Below are positions 1-9,304 of a DNA stretch of 64,000 nucleotides, piece after piece. The notes below the pieces were generated by a model. That model did not search any database. It was not told the DNA's origin and saw only the letters and a program-made list of their open reading frames with translations. The stretch is taken from contig NZ_LN831279.1 in NCBI RefSeq assembly GCF_900069005.2, positions 1,877,139-1,941,138 of the forward strand, written 5' to 3'. Every line of letters begins with the position of its first letter. Position 1 is the stretch's first letter. A program made the translations under genes and the position numbers. The stretch is from Paenibacillus sp. GM2. Lineage in GTDB: Bacteria > Bacillota > Bacilli > Paenibacillales > Paenibacillaceae.

Positions 1-133
1 GATTTGTTCTTGCTGTCATTTTCAATCCATCTCCTCTCCCCATGTAAAAAAGAATAAGAGAGAGAGATGTAGAAGAAGTGCAGATCATGTCAAATTCATT
101 TATAGAATTCGATTTCCAGCAGGTAACAAGTGC

Positions 134-168
134 AAAAAAAGCGCAGAACCGAAGTTCTACGCTTTTTT
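134..168 (-). terminator. Rho-independent terminator of the two-component operon
   Basis: On the minus strand a hairpin with arms AGCG-x-AGAAC and GTTCT-x-CGCT closes on a four-base loop and is followed by seven T. It overlaps the last codons and TAG stop of the histidine kinase. The A-tract on the other side would also let it work in the plus direction. Confidence 0.8.
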
Positions 169-1971
169 ATTTAATTGAAAATAAAATATCACCCCGTCGG
201 AGGTGTTAATTGCGCCATAGGGCACGCCGTGCATCTCCAGGATTTTCTTGGAAATGGCAAGGCCTAAGCCGGTGCCGCCGGCCAACCGCTGGCGGGAAGG
301 CTCCCCGCGATAAAACCGCTCCCAGATCTTCTCCAGTTGCTCGTCCGGAATGCGTGTCCCTTTATTTTCAATGCAAATTTTTACGGTGTCCCGATCCTCC
401 AAGAGCCTGATGAGTATGGATTCCCGCTCCGGTGTATAACGAATCGCGTTGCTGAGGAAATTGACAACGACCTGCTCAATCCGGCGCTCATTGGCCATCA
501 CTTCGATTGGCTTCAGCCACGTATTCAAATGCAATTGCTTCGCCTCGATGTCCGTAGCCAACTTCTCACATACCCGATCGATAACGGCGTCGATATAAAA
601 GAAATCCATAGCCATGGTATAAGTCCCCGACTCATATTTGGCCAATTCCAGCATGTCCACGATCAGCAGATCCATTCTTTTCACTTCGTCCTCCATCGCC
701 TGGAAATAATAATCCCGTTTATGGCTTGCTACCCCATCCTTCATAATTGCCAGGCAGCTCTGGATAACGCTTAGTGGAGTTTTCAACTCATGGGATACGC
801 CGGAGATAAACTCTTTTCTCGTATTCTCCAGCTGCTTTTCCTTCTCGATGTCCTGCTCAAGTCGAAGAATATGGGAGTGCAGGCGTTCGGAGAGCACGTT
901 AATATTACGCGACAAATCCCCGATTTCATCTTTCGTTGTGATCGGAATTTTCTCCGAAAAGTCAAGATCGGCCATTTGCCGTGTGGTACGGTTGATGCGC
1001 AGCAGCGGTCTAGTGATCTGACGGGAGTAATAGAACGATGCCAGCACGACGAGAAGCAAAGTGGCAACAATGATGTACACATAATAATTTTTGATCATCC
1101 CGGCGGCTTCATTAACCGGCTGGAGTGACGTCATCGCGAACAGGTATGCGGGATTTCCGTCGCGATCTTGAATGCGATTCACGAAAATTTTGTAATTCAC
1201 ATGGTTTTCTTCATAATCGATGATCCGATTGGCATTTTTACTATCCTCCAAGTCGCCGTACAGTAGATCCGCCTGGAAAGCCAGGACACGATCCAGCATC
1301 AAGTGATTGGTGTAACGCGAGACACCTGCCCCTTCCGGTATCCGAACCTTTGTAATGGTCCCTTTGATCAGAAATGTGGGATATTTCTCATGATATTGGA
1401 TCGGGTTCTCATACCGGGTGACGATCTCGTATTCCTTTTTCACCATGTGTCGGTTTTCCAGGTGGCTCTCGTCTCTTAGGTTGGGATTGCCCATCCTCTG
1501 GATCACCGGTTGACCGTTCATGATCAAACCTTCCATAGCGATTTCCTGCCCTTCCTGAATCCAAGGAGTGAGGAACGGGTTATCGCTGCCGAAGTCCTCC
1601 ACGTTGATTACACTGTATAGAGGGAGGGTCATGGTTTGATTGGAGAACATAATCTCATCCGAAGGGGCCAGCTTAATCTCCATGCTGAAGTCGTCGGTAT
1701 ATTTTAAATTTCCCCGGGTGTCCACGGTCGTAATCCAGGTGTTATACTTTTGATAAAAATCTTGCTCCAGCTTTGCCATCCCCTGTGTGTCCGCTGCATT
1801 ATTCAGGTAGTTCTGTTCATAGGTTTGAAGCGCCGCGTTCACGTCCTTCACTTTCTGATGAACATAAAACTGCTTGAAAAATACGGTTTGCAAGGTAAAA
1901 ATAACGGCAAGAATGAACAAGCATAACCCCGTCGTTAATAGAAACAGCTTAAGAACAATGCCTTGTTTCAT
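157..1971 (-). CDS. Membrane sensor histidine kinase (HAMP-HisKA-HATPase)
   Basis: Senses an unknown extracellular signal and phosphorylates the response regulator encoded just upstream. The 604 residues show a first membrane segment at about 7-30, an extracellular sensor of about 260 residues, a second membrane segment at about 297-315, a HAMP linker (318-370), a HisKA dimer domain with SHELKTP (phospho-acceptor H394), and an HATPase domain with an N-box (NFLSNAIRY) and the G-box GGTGLGLAISKK. Its ATG overlaps the regulator stop by four bases (ATGA), so the pair is translationally coupled. The long periplasm-facing region has no motif I recognise. Layout resembles WalK/ResE-type kinases; the stimulus cannot be inferred. 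Confidence 0.93.
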   Translation of the reverse strand: MKQGIVLKLFLLTTGLCLFILAVIFTLQTVFFKQFYVHQKVKDVNAALQTYEQNYLNNAADTQGMAKLEQDFYQKYNTWITTVDTRGNLKYTDDFSMEIKLAPSDEIMFSNQTMTLPLYSVINVEDFGSDNPFLTPWIQEGQEIAMEGLIMNGQPVIQRMGNPNLRDESHLENRHMVKKEYEIVTRYENPIQYHEKYPTFLIKGTITKVRIPEGAGVSRYTNHLMLDRVLAFQADLLYGDLEDSKNANRIIDYEENHVNYKIFVNRIQDRDGNPAYLFAMTSLQPVNEAAGMIKNYYVYIIVATLLLVVLASFYYSRQITRPLLRINRTTRQMADLDFSEKIPITTKDEIGDLSRNINVLSERLHSHILRLEQDIEKEKQLENTRKEFISGVSHELKTPLSVIQSCLAIMKDGVASHKRDYYFQAMEDEVKRMDLLIVDMLELAKYESGTYTMAMDFFYIDAVIDRVCEKLATDIEAKQLHLNTWLKPIEVMANERRIEQVVVNFLSNAIRYTPERESILIRLLEDRDTVKICIENKGTRIPDEQLEKIWERFYRGEPSRQRLAGGTGLGLAISKKILEMHGVPYGAINTSDGVIFYFQLNKKA

Positions 1972-2645
1972 AGCTTCTCCTCAAATTTATAGCCGGACCG
2001 AACAATCGTGGCAACGTGCTTGGCACGCTCCCCCAACTTGGCACGCAAATTACGGATATGGCTGTTAACGGTGCGATCGTCACCGACGAAATCATACCCC
2101 CAGATCTTTGTAATCAGCTGTTCTCGGGTAATAATAACGCCTTTGTTTTTCATCAGATAAGCTAGAATTTCAAATTCCGTATGCGTCAAACTGCAGTTTT
2201 CCCCATCTACGTTAACTGTCCGGGACGGAAAATGAATGGAAATACCGCTGGCGGATAATGTATCGTCTTCTTGCTCCCGATTCTGTTTGCTCTCCAAAAG
2301 CCGCTTCGCCCGTGCCAGCAAGATGGGAGGGCTGTAGGGCTTGGTTACATAGTCATCAGCTCCCAGTTCAAACCCCAGCAGGGTATCGTCCTCATCCGAA
2401 CGGGCTGTTAACATAATAATTGGAACATTAGATCTTTTTCGAATCCGTTTGCATACGGACCATCCGTCCAGTTCTGGGAGCATTATATCGAGTATGATTA
2501 AATCTACTGCATGCGATTGGAACAACTCCAGCGCCTGCTTGCCGTCGCCAGCCTCAAGCACCGCGTATCCTTCTTCCAGCAGATAATCTTTCATCACTTC
2601 CCGTAAAATAGGCTCGTCTTCCACAATCAATATCGTGCTTGTCAT
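1968..2645 (-). CDS. OmpR/PhoB-family response regulator
   Basis: DNA-binding partner of the kinase that follows. The 225 residues hold a receiver domain with acidic pocket ED (9-11), phospho-acceptor D53 in LIILDIMLPELDG, a conserved Thr in MLTARS and K102 in VTKPY. A C-terminal winged helix has the typical LTHTEFEILAYL and RTVNSHIRNLRAKL segments. It is the first gene of a two-gene operon, read from a sigma-A-like promoter at 2711-2739, and ends inside the start codon of the kinase. The regulon is unknown; the divergent serine hydrolase at 2872 is a possible target only because it is adjacent. Confidence 0.94.
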   Translation of the reverse strand: MTSTILIVEDEPILREVMKDYLLEEGYAVLEAGDGKQALELFQSHAVDLIILDIMLPELDGWSVCKRIRKRSNVPIIMLTARSDEDDTLLGFELGADDYVTKPYSPPILLARAKRLLESKQNREQEDDTLSASGISIHFPSRTVNVDGENCSLTHTEFEILAYLMKNKGVIITREQLITKIWGYDFVGDDRTVNSHIRNLRAKLGERAKHVATIVRSGYKFEEKL

Positions 2646-2710
2646 ATAACTACCTCACCCTGTTTTTCTTGCCTCCCAAAAGCTTGAGACTTTTTTCCAT
2701 TCTCCATATG

Positions 2711-2739
2711 AGTATAATTGGATGCTAGCATGTTTTCAA
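2711..2739 (-). promoter_or_regulatory. Sigma-A-like promoter for the two-component operon
   Basis: Minus strand: TTGAAA (2734-2739), 17-bp spacer, TATACT (2711-2716). It lies about 70 bp upstream of the response regulator ATG and matches the housekeeping consensus well. Not tested. Confidence 0.6.
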
Positions 2740-2871
2740 AAACCAAACAAATGCACTCGGGTGTTATTTCTTCTATACAACCGTCGCGAAAGCGCTTAAT
2801 ATTTTCTATAGTAAATGGCTTTACATACGCTACGCTGAAGTGAACTTATTCGTGAAGGGGTCATTGCAAAC

Positions 2872-4047
2872 ATGCTGGAACTGAAATTAGCCAACCAATT
2901 GAAAAAAACGCTAAAAGCAAGTATTGATCGTCAGGAAATCGCCGGTGCGAACTTTATGGTAATTAAGGATGGAAATATGGTTTTTTATCATGAAGACGGC
3001 TTGGCCGATATTGAATCGGGACGCCCGATGACCAGGGATTCTATCTTTCGCTTATATTCGATGACAAAGCCGATTACCGCCACTTCCGTCATGATGCTGC
3101 TGGAACGCGGGGAGATCGATTTATTCGATCCGGTAAGCCGCTATATTCCAGGATTTAATAACCCGCAGGTCGAGAACAACGGTGAATGGGTACCTGCCAG
3201 TCGCGAGGTTAATATTCATGATTTGCTGAACATGACATCGGGATTAGTATATGGTGGAACCGATCAGGCTGGGCAATATACCGAAGCACTGTTTCAAGAA
3301 ATGAACGAGCGATTGTATGGTAAGAATCCCATGAGCACCCTGGAGTTCGCGAACCGCCTGGGGCAGGGCCCCCTTTCGTTCGAGCCAGGATCGAGCTGGC
3401 AATACGGAGCATCGGCGGATATCCTTGGCGCAATTGTAGAGTCGGTCAGCGGCATGCGATACGGCGAGTTTTTGCAAAAGGAAATTTTCGACCCATTAGA
3501 GATGAAAGATACCGGATTTTGGCTGCCTGAGGAAAAAAGATCCCGCCTGGTGAAAACCTATCAGGATGATGGTGCAGGCGGCTTGAAGCTGTTTGCGGAA
3601 ACCCATCTGGGAATACAACATCAGATGGATCAGCAGCCCGCATTCGAATCTGGCGGAGCGGGTCTGGCGTCTACAATTGACGATGCCGCCCGGTTTACAA
3701 CGATGCTGATGAATCAGGGAAGCTGCAACGGTATTCAGCTATTAAGGCCAAGAACTGTTCAATATTTAACTTCAGCGGCTCTCACGGACTGGCAGCAAAA
3801 AGGCTTTGATACATGGCATACTTTCCACGGCTATAGCTATGGCAACCAAATGCGCATCATGACCAACCCGGAAAAAGCCGGATTGATCGGCAGTTCCGGC
3901 GAATATGGCTGGGACGGCTGGCTTGGAGCATACTTCTGCAACAGCCCTCAAGACGGTCTGACCATCCTGTTTATGATCCAGAAAAAAGATGCCGGTACGA
4001 TGGCGATTACACGCAAGCTGCGGAATATCGTGTTCAGCGGTTTGTAA
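2872..4047 (+). CDS. Serine hydrolase, beta-lactamase/D-Ala carboxypeptidase fold
   Basis: A 391-residue member of the class C beta-lactamase/DD-peptidase/esterase family. The SxxK motif is SMTK (S63, K66). A YGAS segment near residue 178 takes the place of the second Tyr-based motif, and a glycine-rich GSSGEYGWDGWLG stretch near the C-terminus fits the third active-site strand. There is no signal peptide or membrane segment, so it probably acts in the cytoplasm as an esterase or amide hydrolase rather than on the cell wall. It is a single gene, divergent from the two-component operon. Substrate unknown. Confidence 0.88.
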   Translation: MLELKLANQLKKTLKASIDRQEIAGANFMVIKDGNMVFYHEDGLADIESGRPMTRDSIFRLYSMTKPITATSVMMLLERGEIDLFDPVSRYIPGFNNPQVENNGEWVPASREVNIHDLLNMTSGLVYGGTDQAGQYTEALFQEMNERLYGKNPMSTLEFANRLGQGPLSFEPGSSWQYGASADILGAIVESVSGMRYGEFLQKEIFDPLEMKDTGFWLPEEKRSRLVKTYQDDGAGGLKLFAETHLGIQHQMDQQPAFESGGAGLASTIDDAARFTTMLMNQGSCNGIQLLRPRTVQYLTSAALTDWQQKGFDTWHTFHGYSYGNQMRIMTNPEKAGLIGSSGEYGWDGWLGAYFCNSPQDGLTILFMIQKKDAGTMAITRKLRNIVFSGL

Positions 4048-4066
4048 ATTGTGTTGATTTAATAAA

Positions 4067-4102
4067 AGATAGACTTGGTCGGTGAACTGGCCAAGTCTAT
4101 CT
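4067..4102 (-). terminator. Terminator hairpin between convergent genes
   Basis: A perfect 12-bp stem (AGATAGACTTGG / CCAAGTCTATCT) with a 12-base loop. Read on the minus strand it is followed by TTTTATT, fitting termination of helD transcription. It also lies 20 bp past the hydrolase stop, so it may serve both. Confidence 0.7.
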
Positions 4103-4217
4103 GCATAAGGAAACTTTCTCAATATTCTCCACCTGATTCCCAGACTCATTGAATGGATAATCCTCTAAGTCGGCCCATTTCATCTGAGTTGCGGTTTTCT
4201 GCGATCTTTCAGCCTGT

Positions 4218-4289
4218 AACGGACAATTTGGTCCATTACAAGGGCTGCATACCCAAAATGGAGCGCTAAACGGACACTTTTGACCATTA
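4218..4289. repeat. Pair of imperfect 21-bp direct repeats
   Basis: AACGGACA-n-TTT-n-CCATTA occurs at 4218-4238 and again at 4269-4289, 18 of 21 bases identical, 51 bp apart. The first copy is part of an imperfect inverted repeat (TAACGGAC / GTCCATTA). The second copy covers the last codons of helD. Could be an intergenic repeat family; two copies alone do not prove it. Confidence 0.4.
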
Positions 4290-6752
4290 AGCGTATAAAT
4301 TGCGGTTTATGTTCTCCACAAAGGGCGTCCAATCGCCAGTCGAGTAGAGCAGCAGTTCATGCATGGCCCGCGTACAGGCGGTGTATAGAAGCTTGCGATC
4401 ATTGCCGCGGCTATAGGCTTGAGACGAGGCTTCATAGATTAAGACGGCGTCGAACTCAATCCCCTTGGCCAGATATACGGGAATGACCATCACACCTTTA
4501 TCAAACTGTATCGTCTGCTTCGTAATCAGCTGCAATTTTAGGCTTCCTTGTGCCTGCAATGATTCAAAGGCTGCACGGCTTTCCGCCGCTGTCTTCGTGA
4601 TAACGGCAATCGAGTCATAGCCTTCGGCTTGAAGTACCGCAATATCTTGCAGTATCTGCGCATCACGTATCTCCCCGCCTTCTAATCTGGCAAGAATCGG
4701 CTTCGGTCCCCTTCTGTCAAACGGCACGATCTCCGACTCTTCCGGGAGCAGTTCCTTTGTGAACTCTACAATCTCCCGTGTTGAACGATAACTTCTCATC
4801 AGGCGGATCAAGCTGGTCTTATCTTCCCCATAAAGCCTGACCAGCGGCGAATCATCCCCATGCAATCTTGTAGACTGCGTGAAGATCGCCTGCGCAAAAT
4901 CGCCGAGCACCGTCATGCGGGCACGAGGAAACAGCTTCTTGAGATATTCGTATTGAAATGCCGAATAATCCTGTCCTTCATCAATGAAGACATGGCGGAT
5001 CTCCGTGTTCGTCCGAACACCCTCAATCAGTTCTTTTAAATACAAGTATGGAGTCGCATCCTCATAAAACAATTCATTCTGACCCAGCTTCTCTCTGGTT
5101 TGCCGGCAAATTTCAGACCATAGAGCAGGAATCTCCCCCTCTTGCGTCTTCTCTTGATAATGCGCTTCCGCTTCAAACAATTGGTCGTATAACCCCCGGA
5201 CATCTATAAAAGATAATTTCTTCACGTTTTGTCTTACCGGTTTGAAGTTCTGCTTCACAATCCTCTGGCTAAGCGATTTTTTCTCCTGCTCGGCAAAGTC
5301 GAAGTCACCTTCATCTTTCCGGCGCTTTTTGCTTATGATCTCGTACACTTCCGCATAACGCTCGGCAATATCAAACACTTCCCGATCCCTATGCAGCTCG
5401 CCGAAAACTTCCTCATATTGTTCAATGTCAAGATATTGGAGTTCCTCCTCTACCCAGCAGGCTTCGCGTTCTTTGCGTTCCAGAATCGATAGCTCCTTCA
5501 TAAGCCATTTCTGCAGCAGATCGATCCGATTGGCCAGGCTCAGGGTAAAGTCATAACTGTAAAATTGCGTGCTTATCTGCTCCGCAGTGATCAGATCACG
5601 GTCGCGAAACCGAATACTTTTAAAGAGCATTCCCTCCTGCCCTAGCCACAGGGCATAATTCTGCAAAGCTGTCAAGAAAGCCTCCGAAGCCTTGTATTTC
5701 ATTCCCTGAAGCCGAGCCTCGTACTCCGGCATTGATTGTGCGGTCAGCACATATTCGATCTGATCGAACGGGTCCTCCAGGCGCAAGGATGAACCCAGCC
5801 AATATTCGAGGTACTCCTGGAAAGTCGTCTGCTGCATATTCTCCTCCCCCAGCTCCGGAAGTACAGAGGATACATAGCTGTTAAAGATCGGATTCGGCGA
5901 GAAAAGAACGATCTGATCGGCCTTGAGTGTATCGCGGTTCTTATACAATAGGTAGGCTGCACGCTGCAAAGCCGCAGAGGTCTTGCCGCTGCCGGCAGCT
6001 CCCTGCACAATAAGCAGCCGGCTGTGATCGTCACGAATGATCGCGTTCTGCTCCTTCTGAATCGTCGCTACGATGCTTTTCATTTGCGAGTCCGCGCCTT
6101 TAGACAAGACTTGCTGGAGCAGCTCATCACCGATCGTAACATTCGCATCAAACATGTTGCGGATTTGTCCATTTTGAATCTGATATTGCCGCTTCAACTC
6201 CATCGATCCCGTAATCCTGCCAACAGGCGTGTCATAAAAGGCCGTACCGAGGGAATGATCGTAGTAGAGACTGGCAATGGGAGTGCGCCAATCATACACC
6301 AGGAAGTTTAGTCCATCTTCTTCAACGAAAGAAGCTACACCGATATAGATATGCTCCGTCAAATTCAAGCCGTCCTCTTGAAAATCGATGCGTCCAAAAT
6401 AAGGTGAGGGCAGCAGCCGATGCAAGCTCTTCCATTGCTGGCTGAGCATGCGATGACGGCGCTCCCGCTCGGATAAAACTGCGGCTTGCTGATTAATGTT
6501 ATGGAAGGTCTCCTCAAAGTCCTCATCCGAGCTTGTGTTGACCGTTACTTCTTCCCAGAAGTGCCTGCGCATCTCCGAAGCCTGCTCACGCGTCCCGGTA
6601 ACCTCCGGCTCCAGTTCGTCGATCCTTGCTTGCAGCTTCTCTCTAACCTGATCCAGTCGCGCCTGCTCTATCTGCCATTCCTTCGCTTCCATATTCTTCT
6701 GAACACACTCCTTTTCATTCCGAAAAATGGGCATTGACAAATCAGAAGTCAC
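4287..6752 (-). CDS. helD: RNA polymerase recycling helicase HelD
   Basis: Superfamily 1 UvrD-like ATPase that removes stalled RNA polymerase from DNA and recycles it. The 821 residues fit the Gram-positive HelD family: an N-terminal coiled-coil arm (about 20-110) that enters the polymerase secondary channel, Walker A GAAGSGKT (251-258), a long insert with charged helices, Walker B-type FIDEGQDYS near residue 610, and the late helicase motif KGIEFDAVLIYEA followed by LYTACTRAMHELLLY. It is a single gene with an unclear start: GTG at 6752, ATG seven codons in and ATG at codon 21 are all open, and none has a well-placed Shine-Dalgarno sequence. In some relatives HelD-like proteins contribute to rifampicin tolerance; that is family knowledge only. 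Confidence 0.9.
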   Translation of the reverse strand: MTSDLSMPIFRNEKECVQKNMEAKEWQIEQARLDQVREKLQARIDELEPEVTGTREQASEMRRHFWEEVTVNTSSDEDFEETFHNINQQAAVLSERERRHRMLSQQWKSLHRLLPSPYFGRIDFQEDGLNLTEHIYIGVASFVEEDGLNFLVYDWRTPIASLYYDHSLGTAFYDTPVGRITGSMELKRQYQIQNGQIRNMFDANVTIGDELLQQVLSKGADSQMKSIVATIQKEQNAIIRDDHSRLLIVQGAAGSGKTSAALQRAAYLLYKNRDTLKADQIVLFSPNPIFNSYVSSVLPELGEENMQQTTFQEYLEYWLGSSLRLEDPFDQIEYVLTAQSMPEYEARLQGMKYKASEAFLTALQNYALWLGQEGMLFKSIRFRDRDLITAEQISTQFYSYDFTLSLANRIDLLQKWLMKELSILERKEREACWVEEELQYLDIEQYEEVFGELHRDREVFDIAERYAEVYEIISKKRRKDEGDFDFAEQEKKSLSQRIVKQNFKPVRQNVKKLSFIDVRGLYDQLFEAEAHYQEKTQEGEIPALWSEICRQTREKLGQNELFYEDATPYLYLKELIEGVRTNTEIRHVFIDEGQDYSAFQYEYLKKLFPRARMTVLGDFAQAIFTQSTRLHGDDSPLVRLYGEDKTSLIRLMRSYRSTREIVEFTKELLPEESEIVPFDRRGPKPILARLEGGEIRDAQILQDIAVLQAEGYDSIAVITKTAAESRAAFESLQAQGSLKLQLITKQTIQFDKGVMVIPVYLAKGIEFDAVLIYEASSQAYSRGNDRKLLYTACTRAMHELLLYSTGDWTPFVENINRNLYA

Positions 6753-6862
6753 TGGTGTACAATAAAATTAGGAATAGTAATTATAATAATCAGCTTTACT
6801 TTGATTTGAAATGCGCTATTGATTATATCATAGCGTTTTTAGTGTTTCAATTTATTTATTTT

Positions 6863-6888
6863 ACTTGGTCATTTGACCAAGTTTTTTG
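6863..6888 (+). other. Inverted repeat with T6: orphan terminator or operator
   Basis: ACTTGGTC-ATTT-GACCAAGT is a perfect 8-bp stem followed by TTTTTTG in the plus direction. No plus-strand gene ends here. It sits about 110 bp upstream of helD and could instead be an operator (a TTGGTCA/TGACCAA palindrome is TetR-like). The 418-bp gap 6753-7170 holds this element, the hairpin at 6992-7031 and no convincing gene. Confidence 0.5.
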
Positions 6889-6991
6889 TTTGACGAAACC
6901 CGACCGGCCTGAAATTTCTCGTCCCCTTCAAAGTTTGGGTTTACCCCTGATAAACCTGAAAAAGAGCATTGCCAAAGTTTCGCGATGACAC

Positions 6992-7031
6992 AAAAACGAA
7001 TGCCCAATTAAAGGCATCCGTTTCTTTTTTT
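6992..7031 (-). terminator. Bidirectional terminator downstream of azlCD
   Basis: Stem ACGAATGCC / GGCATCCGT with one mismatch, A5 on one flank and T8 after a C on the other. On the minus strand it follows azlD at a distance of about 140 bp and ends in TTTTTG. Confidence 0.65.
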
Positions 7032-7170
7032 TCAAATCTTTCTCTAAATCCTGAATGAATATAATTCTCTACTTTATAAAGTGAGCGTCCTACCTTGTTT
7101 TCAGTTCAACCTTACCTAAATAGGAATTGCCCTTCAAAACAGATCCTGACAGCGATCACAACTTCGCCTT

Positions 7171-7497
7171 TCAGAAAATGAAACGCAACACCATGATAGA
7201 AATAATACCGACTACTACAGTTCCTAGTAAACTCCGCGTGAATTTAGCCACAATGAAAGTTGGCAAGGCCGCCAATAACTCCAGGTTGCTGTGTAAGGGA
7301 GACAATTCTCCATTCTTCATAAGCAGCTCTTGTCCGACCAGCGCCGCCATGACGGCGATTGGAACATAATTCAACCAGCGCATTCCCCAATCCGGTATTT
7401 GTATGCGACTAAGCACAACAAGCGGAAGCACCCTTGGAATGAGGGTAACAATGGATGCCCCGATAATAATCAGAAGAATTGACCATCTTACTTCCAT
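7171..7497 (-). CDS. azlD: Branched-chain amino acid exporter small subunit AzlD
   Basis: A 108-residue membrane protein with four hydrophobic segments and the family hallmark RVLPLVVLSRI near residue 25. It pairs with AzlC to form a transporter linked in Bacillus subtilis to export of branched-chain amino acids and 4-azaleucine resistance. Its start lies inside azlC (10-bp overlap), as in most azlCD operons. Length is normal for the family. Confidence 0.88.
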   Translation of the reverse strand: MEVRWSILLIIIGASIVTLIPRVLPLVVLSRIQIPDWGMRWLNYVPIAVMAALVGQELLMKNGELSPLHSNLELLAALPTFIVAKFTRSLLGTVVVGIISIMVLRFIF

Positions 7498-8219
7498 TTT
7501 TCCACCGCCATTCCAATTGTCGAGGCAATAATTGTAGCTATGATGACGCCTACACTTCCTGAGGTCAGCAGGGATACGCCTACAACAATGATCACTGCGC
7601 TTACAGCGACCACAATATCTACAGCCACTTTAGAACGGCTGACCATCAGCAGAACCAGCAATCCAATAAACATGGCTGGCAAGGCAAAGTCCAGACCAAA
7701 TTTCTGGGGATCTGTAATCCACTGTCCCAAGAAGGCTCCGGCAATATTGGCGATGACCCAATTCAGATATGCGGTTATGTTTAGGCCGTGCATCCATTGA
7801 TCACTGATGTATGTCTTGTTCGCGGTCTGAGCCATGGCAACACCAAATGTCTCATCGGTGAGCAAGGAGCCTATTAACATGTTCTTCAAGGGAGATAAAT
7901 GGCGAAAATAAGGCGATAATGCCGCACTCAATAAAAGGTGCCGAAGATTCACAAAGAATATCGTAAAGATAATAGCCGAAGCGGAGCCATTTGCCGCCAC
8001 CATCCCGGCAATAATAAATTGAGCGGAGCCAGCATAGACTAGCAAGCTCATCAGGGTGATCTCAGTGATGCTTAGTCCTGATGTTTTTCCCAGCACTCCG
8101 GCAGCAAATCCGATGCTCAAGTACCCCAATAAGGTAGGAATACAGTCTTTTACTCCCTGTAAGAAGCTCTCTCCGCTAACTTCAACCCCATGTTGCTTGA
8201 TTTGCAAATTCTCTTGCAT
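7488..8219 (-). CDS. azlC: Branched-chain amino acid exporter large subunit AzlC
   Basis: A 243-residue inner-membrane protein with six to seven hydrophobic helices and the AzlC signature GFAAGVLGKTSGLS followed by LLVYAGSAQFI. Works with AzlD in the same operon. A TATAAT hexamer lies about 40 bp upstream. The AraC-type gene 69 bp upstream on the same strand is a plausible regulator of the pair or cotranscribed with it; in Bacillus subtilis the azl operon is controlled by an Lrp-type regulator instead, so this arrangement differs. Confidence 0.92.
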   Translation of the reverse strand: MQENLQIKQHGVEVSGESFLQGVKDCIPTLLGYLSIGFAAGVLGKTSGLSITEITLMSLLVYAGSAQFIIAGMVAANGSASAIIFTIFFVNLRHLLLSAALSPYFRHLSPLKNMLIGSLLTDETFGVAMAQTANKTYISDQWMHGLNITAYLNWVIANIAGAFLGQWITDPQKFGLDFALPAMFIGLLVLLMVSRSKVAVDIVVAVSAVIIVVGVSLLTSGSVGVIIATIIASTIGMAVEKWK

Positions 8220-8288
8220 CTTATGATCCTCTCCACCTTTTCTCTATCTGTGTCTTCATTATAATAGAAAAACGGCCGATTTTCCGAG

Positions 8289-9176
8289 TTAATTACTAGT
8301 TATTGTTTTTCTGTACTCAGTTGGAGAGACTCCCCATGTTTTTTTGAAGGTTTCAGCAAAATAACTTGAACTATTAAACCCGCAGGCAGCGGAGATTTCT
8401 GTCATATTAAGACTATCATTAGTCATGAAGTCTACACTTTTTTGGATACGGTAGCTGGCAAGGTACTCTATCGGCGATTTTTTCAAAGAATTTCTAAATA
8501 AAGTACAGCATTTACTACGGCCCACAGATCCAGCAGCAGCGATCTCTTGCAAACTGATATTTTCGGCAAAATGGGATTGAATGTACCCCAGCATATTTTT
8601 AAGAGCGTTCATATCCCTGGAGTACTCTTGGTGCAGTCCATGATAGCCAACCGTATTCTGATATAATAGTAAAAATAATAACTCAAACTGACTGAGGGCC
8701 AGAAGCTCATAACCTTCCACTTGTGCATGACATAGCTCATACAGCTTTCTGATATAATCAAGCGCCTCCTTTTGCCAGACAATTTCCTCTCTGAACACAA
8801 TGGCATTGCTCAGGTGATCCTGTAATAACGGCCGAATATATTTATTCTCTATATGAGAATTCCGCACCAGCAGCTGAGGGCTAAGCAATAACACGAGAAA
8901 ATCGCAGTCCTCCTCCTTATGTCCATAGCCGTAGTGCAGCCGATTTGAGTTCACAAAAATACCTTCCCCTTTTTGAAGGGTATAGTTCTCCCCGTCCACA
9001 AAGTAGTTCATGGAGCCATCCAAAACATATATAAACTCCAAATCGATATGCCAGTGGCAGCTCGCGCTGCGATTATAAAAATAAGATAATTTGGATCGTC
9101 TCGTACGAATAGGAAGATAAGGTGTATCGTATTCAATGATTTCCGACAGATTTTCAGCAACATTCAGCTGTGCCAT
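8289..9176 (-). CDS. AraC-family regulator with cupin sensor domain
   Basis: The 295 residues comprise an N-terminal cupin-like ligand pocket (about 30-130, with the CHWHIDLEFIYVLDGS strand pattern) and a C-terminal pair of helix-turn-helix motifs (about 195-292; ENISLQEIAAAGSVGRSKCC and LNMTEISAACGFNSSSYFA). Such one-component regulators usually control an adjacent transport or metabolic gene. Here both azlCD downstream and the divergent acetyltransferase are candidates. An AT-rich 128-bp divergent region with a TTTCGAT palindrome separates it from the acetyltransferase gene. Confidence 0.9.
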   Translation of the reverse strand: MAQLNVAENLSEIIEYDTPYLPIRTRRSKLSYFYNRSASCHWHIDLEFIYVLDGSMNYFVDGENYTLQKGEGIFVNSNRLHYGYGHKEEDCDFLVLLLSPQLLVRNSHIENKYIRPLLQDHLSNAIVFREEIVWQKEALDYIRKLYELCHAQVEGYELLALSQFELLFLLLYQNTVGYHGLHQEYSRDMNALKNMLGYIQSHFAENISLQEIAAAGSVGRSKCCTLFRNSLKKSPIEYLASYRIQKSVDFMTNDSLNMTEISAACGFNSSSYFAETFKKTWGVSPTEYRKTITSN

Positions 9177-9217
9177 ATTGCCCTCCCAAAATACGATTGT
9201 TATATAAATATGGTTAA

Positions 9218-9234
9218 TTTCGATATAATCGAAA
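9218..9234. promoter_or_regulatory. Palindrome in the divergent promoter region
   Basis: TTTCGAT-ATA-ATCGAAA is a perfect 7-bp inverted repeat in the AT-rich space between the AraC gene and the acetyltransferase gene. Candidate operator for the AraC protein or another dimeric repressor. Confidence 0.35.
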
Positions 9235-9304
9235 ATTATTATGCACTATAATTATAAAATAATTCAATAAGATATCAATTCTGTGCAGAAAGAGGGTCGT
9301 AAGC

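Noticed and set aside
2787..2800. cre-like GAAAGCGCTT upstream of the serine hydrolase
   Set aside because: Only 11 of 14 positions match and the outer bases are wrong; not called.
6734..6988. 84-codon plus-strand frame between helD and azlD
   Set aside because: Runs straight through a hairpin with a T-run, has no ribosome site and a low-complexity composition.
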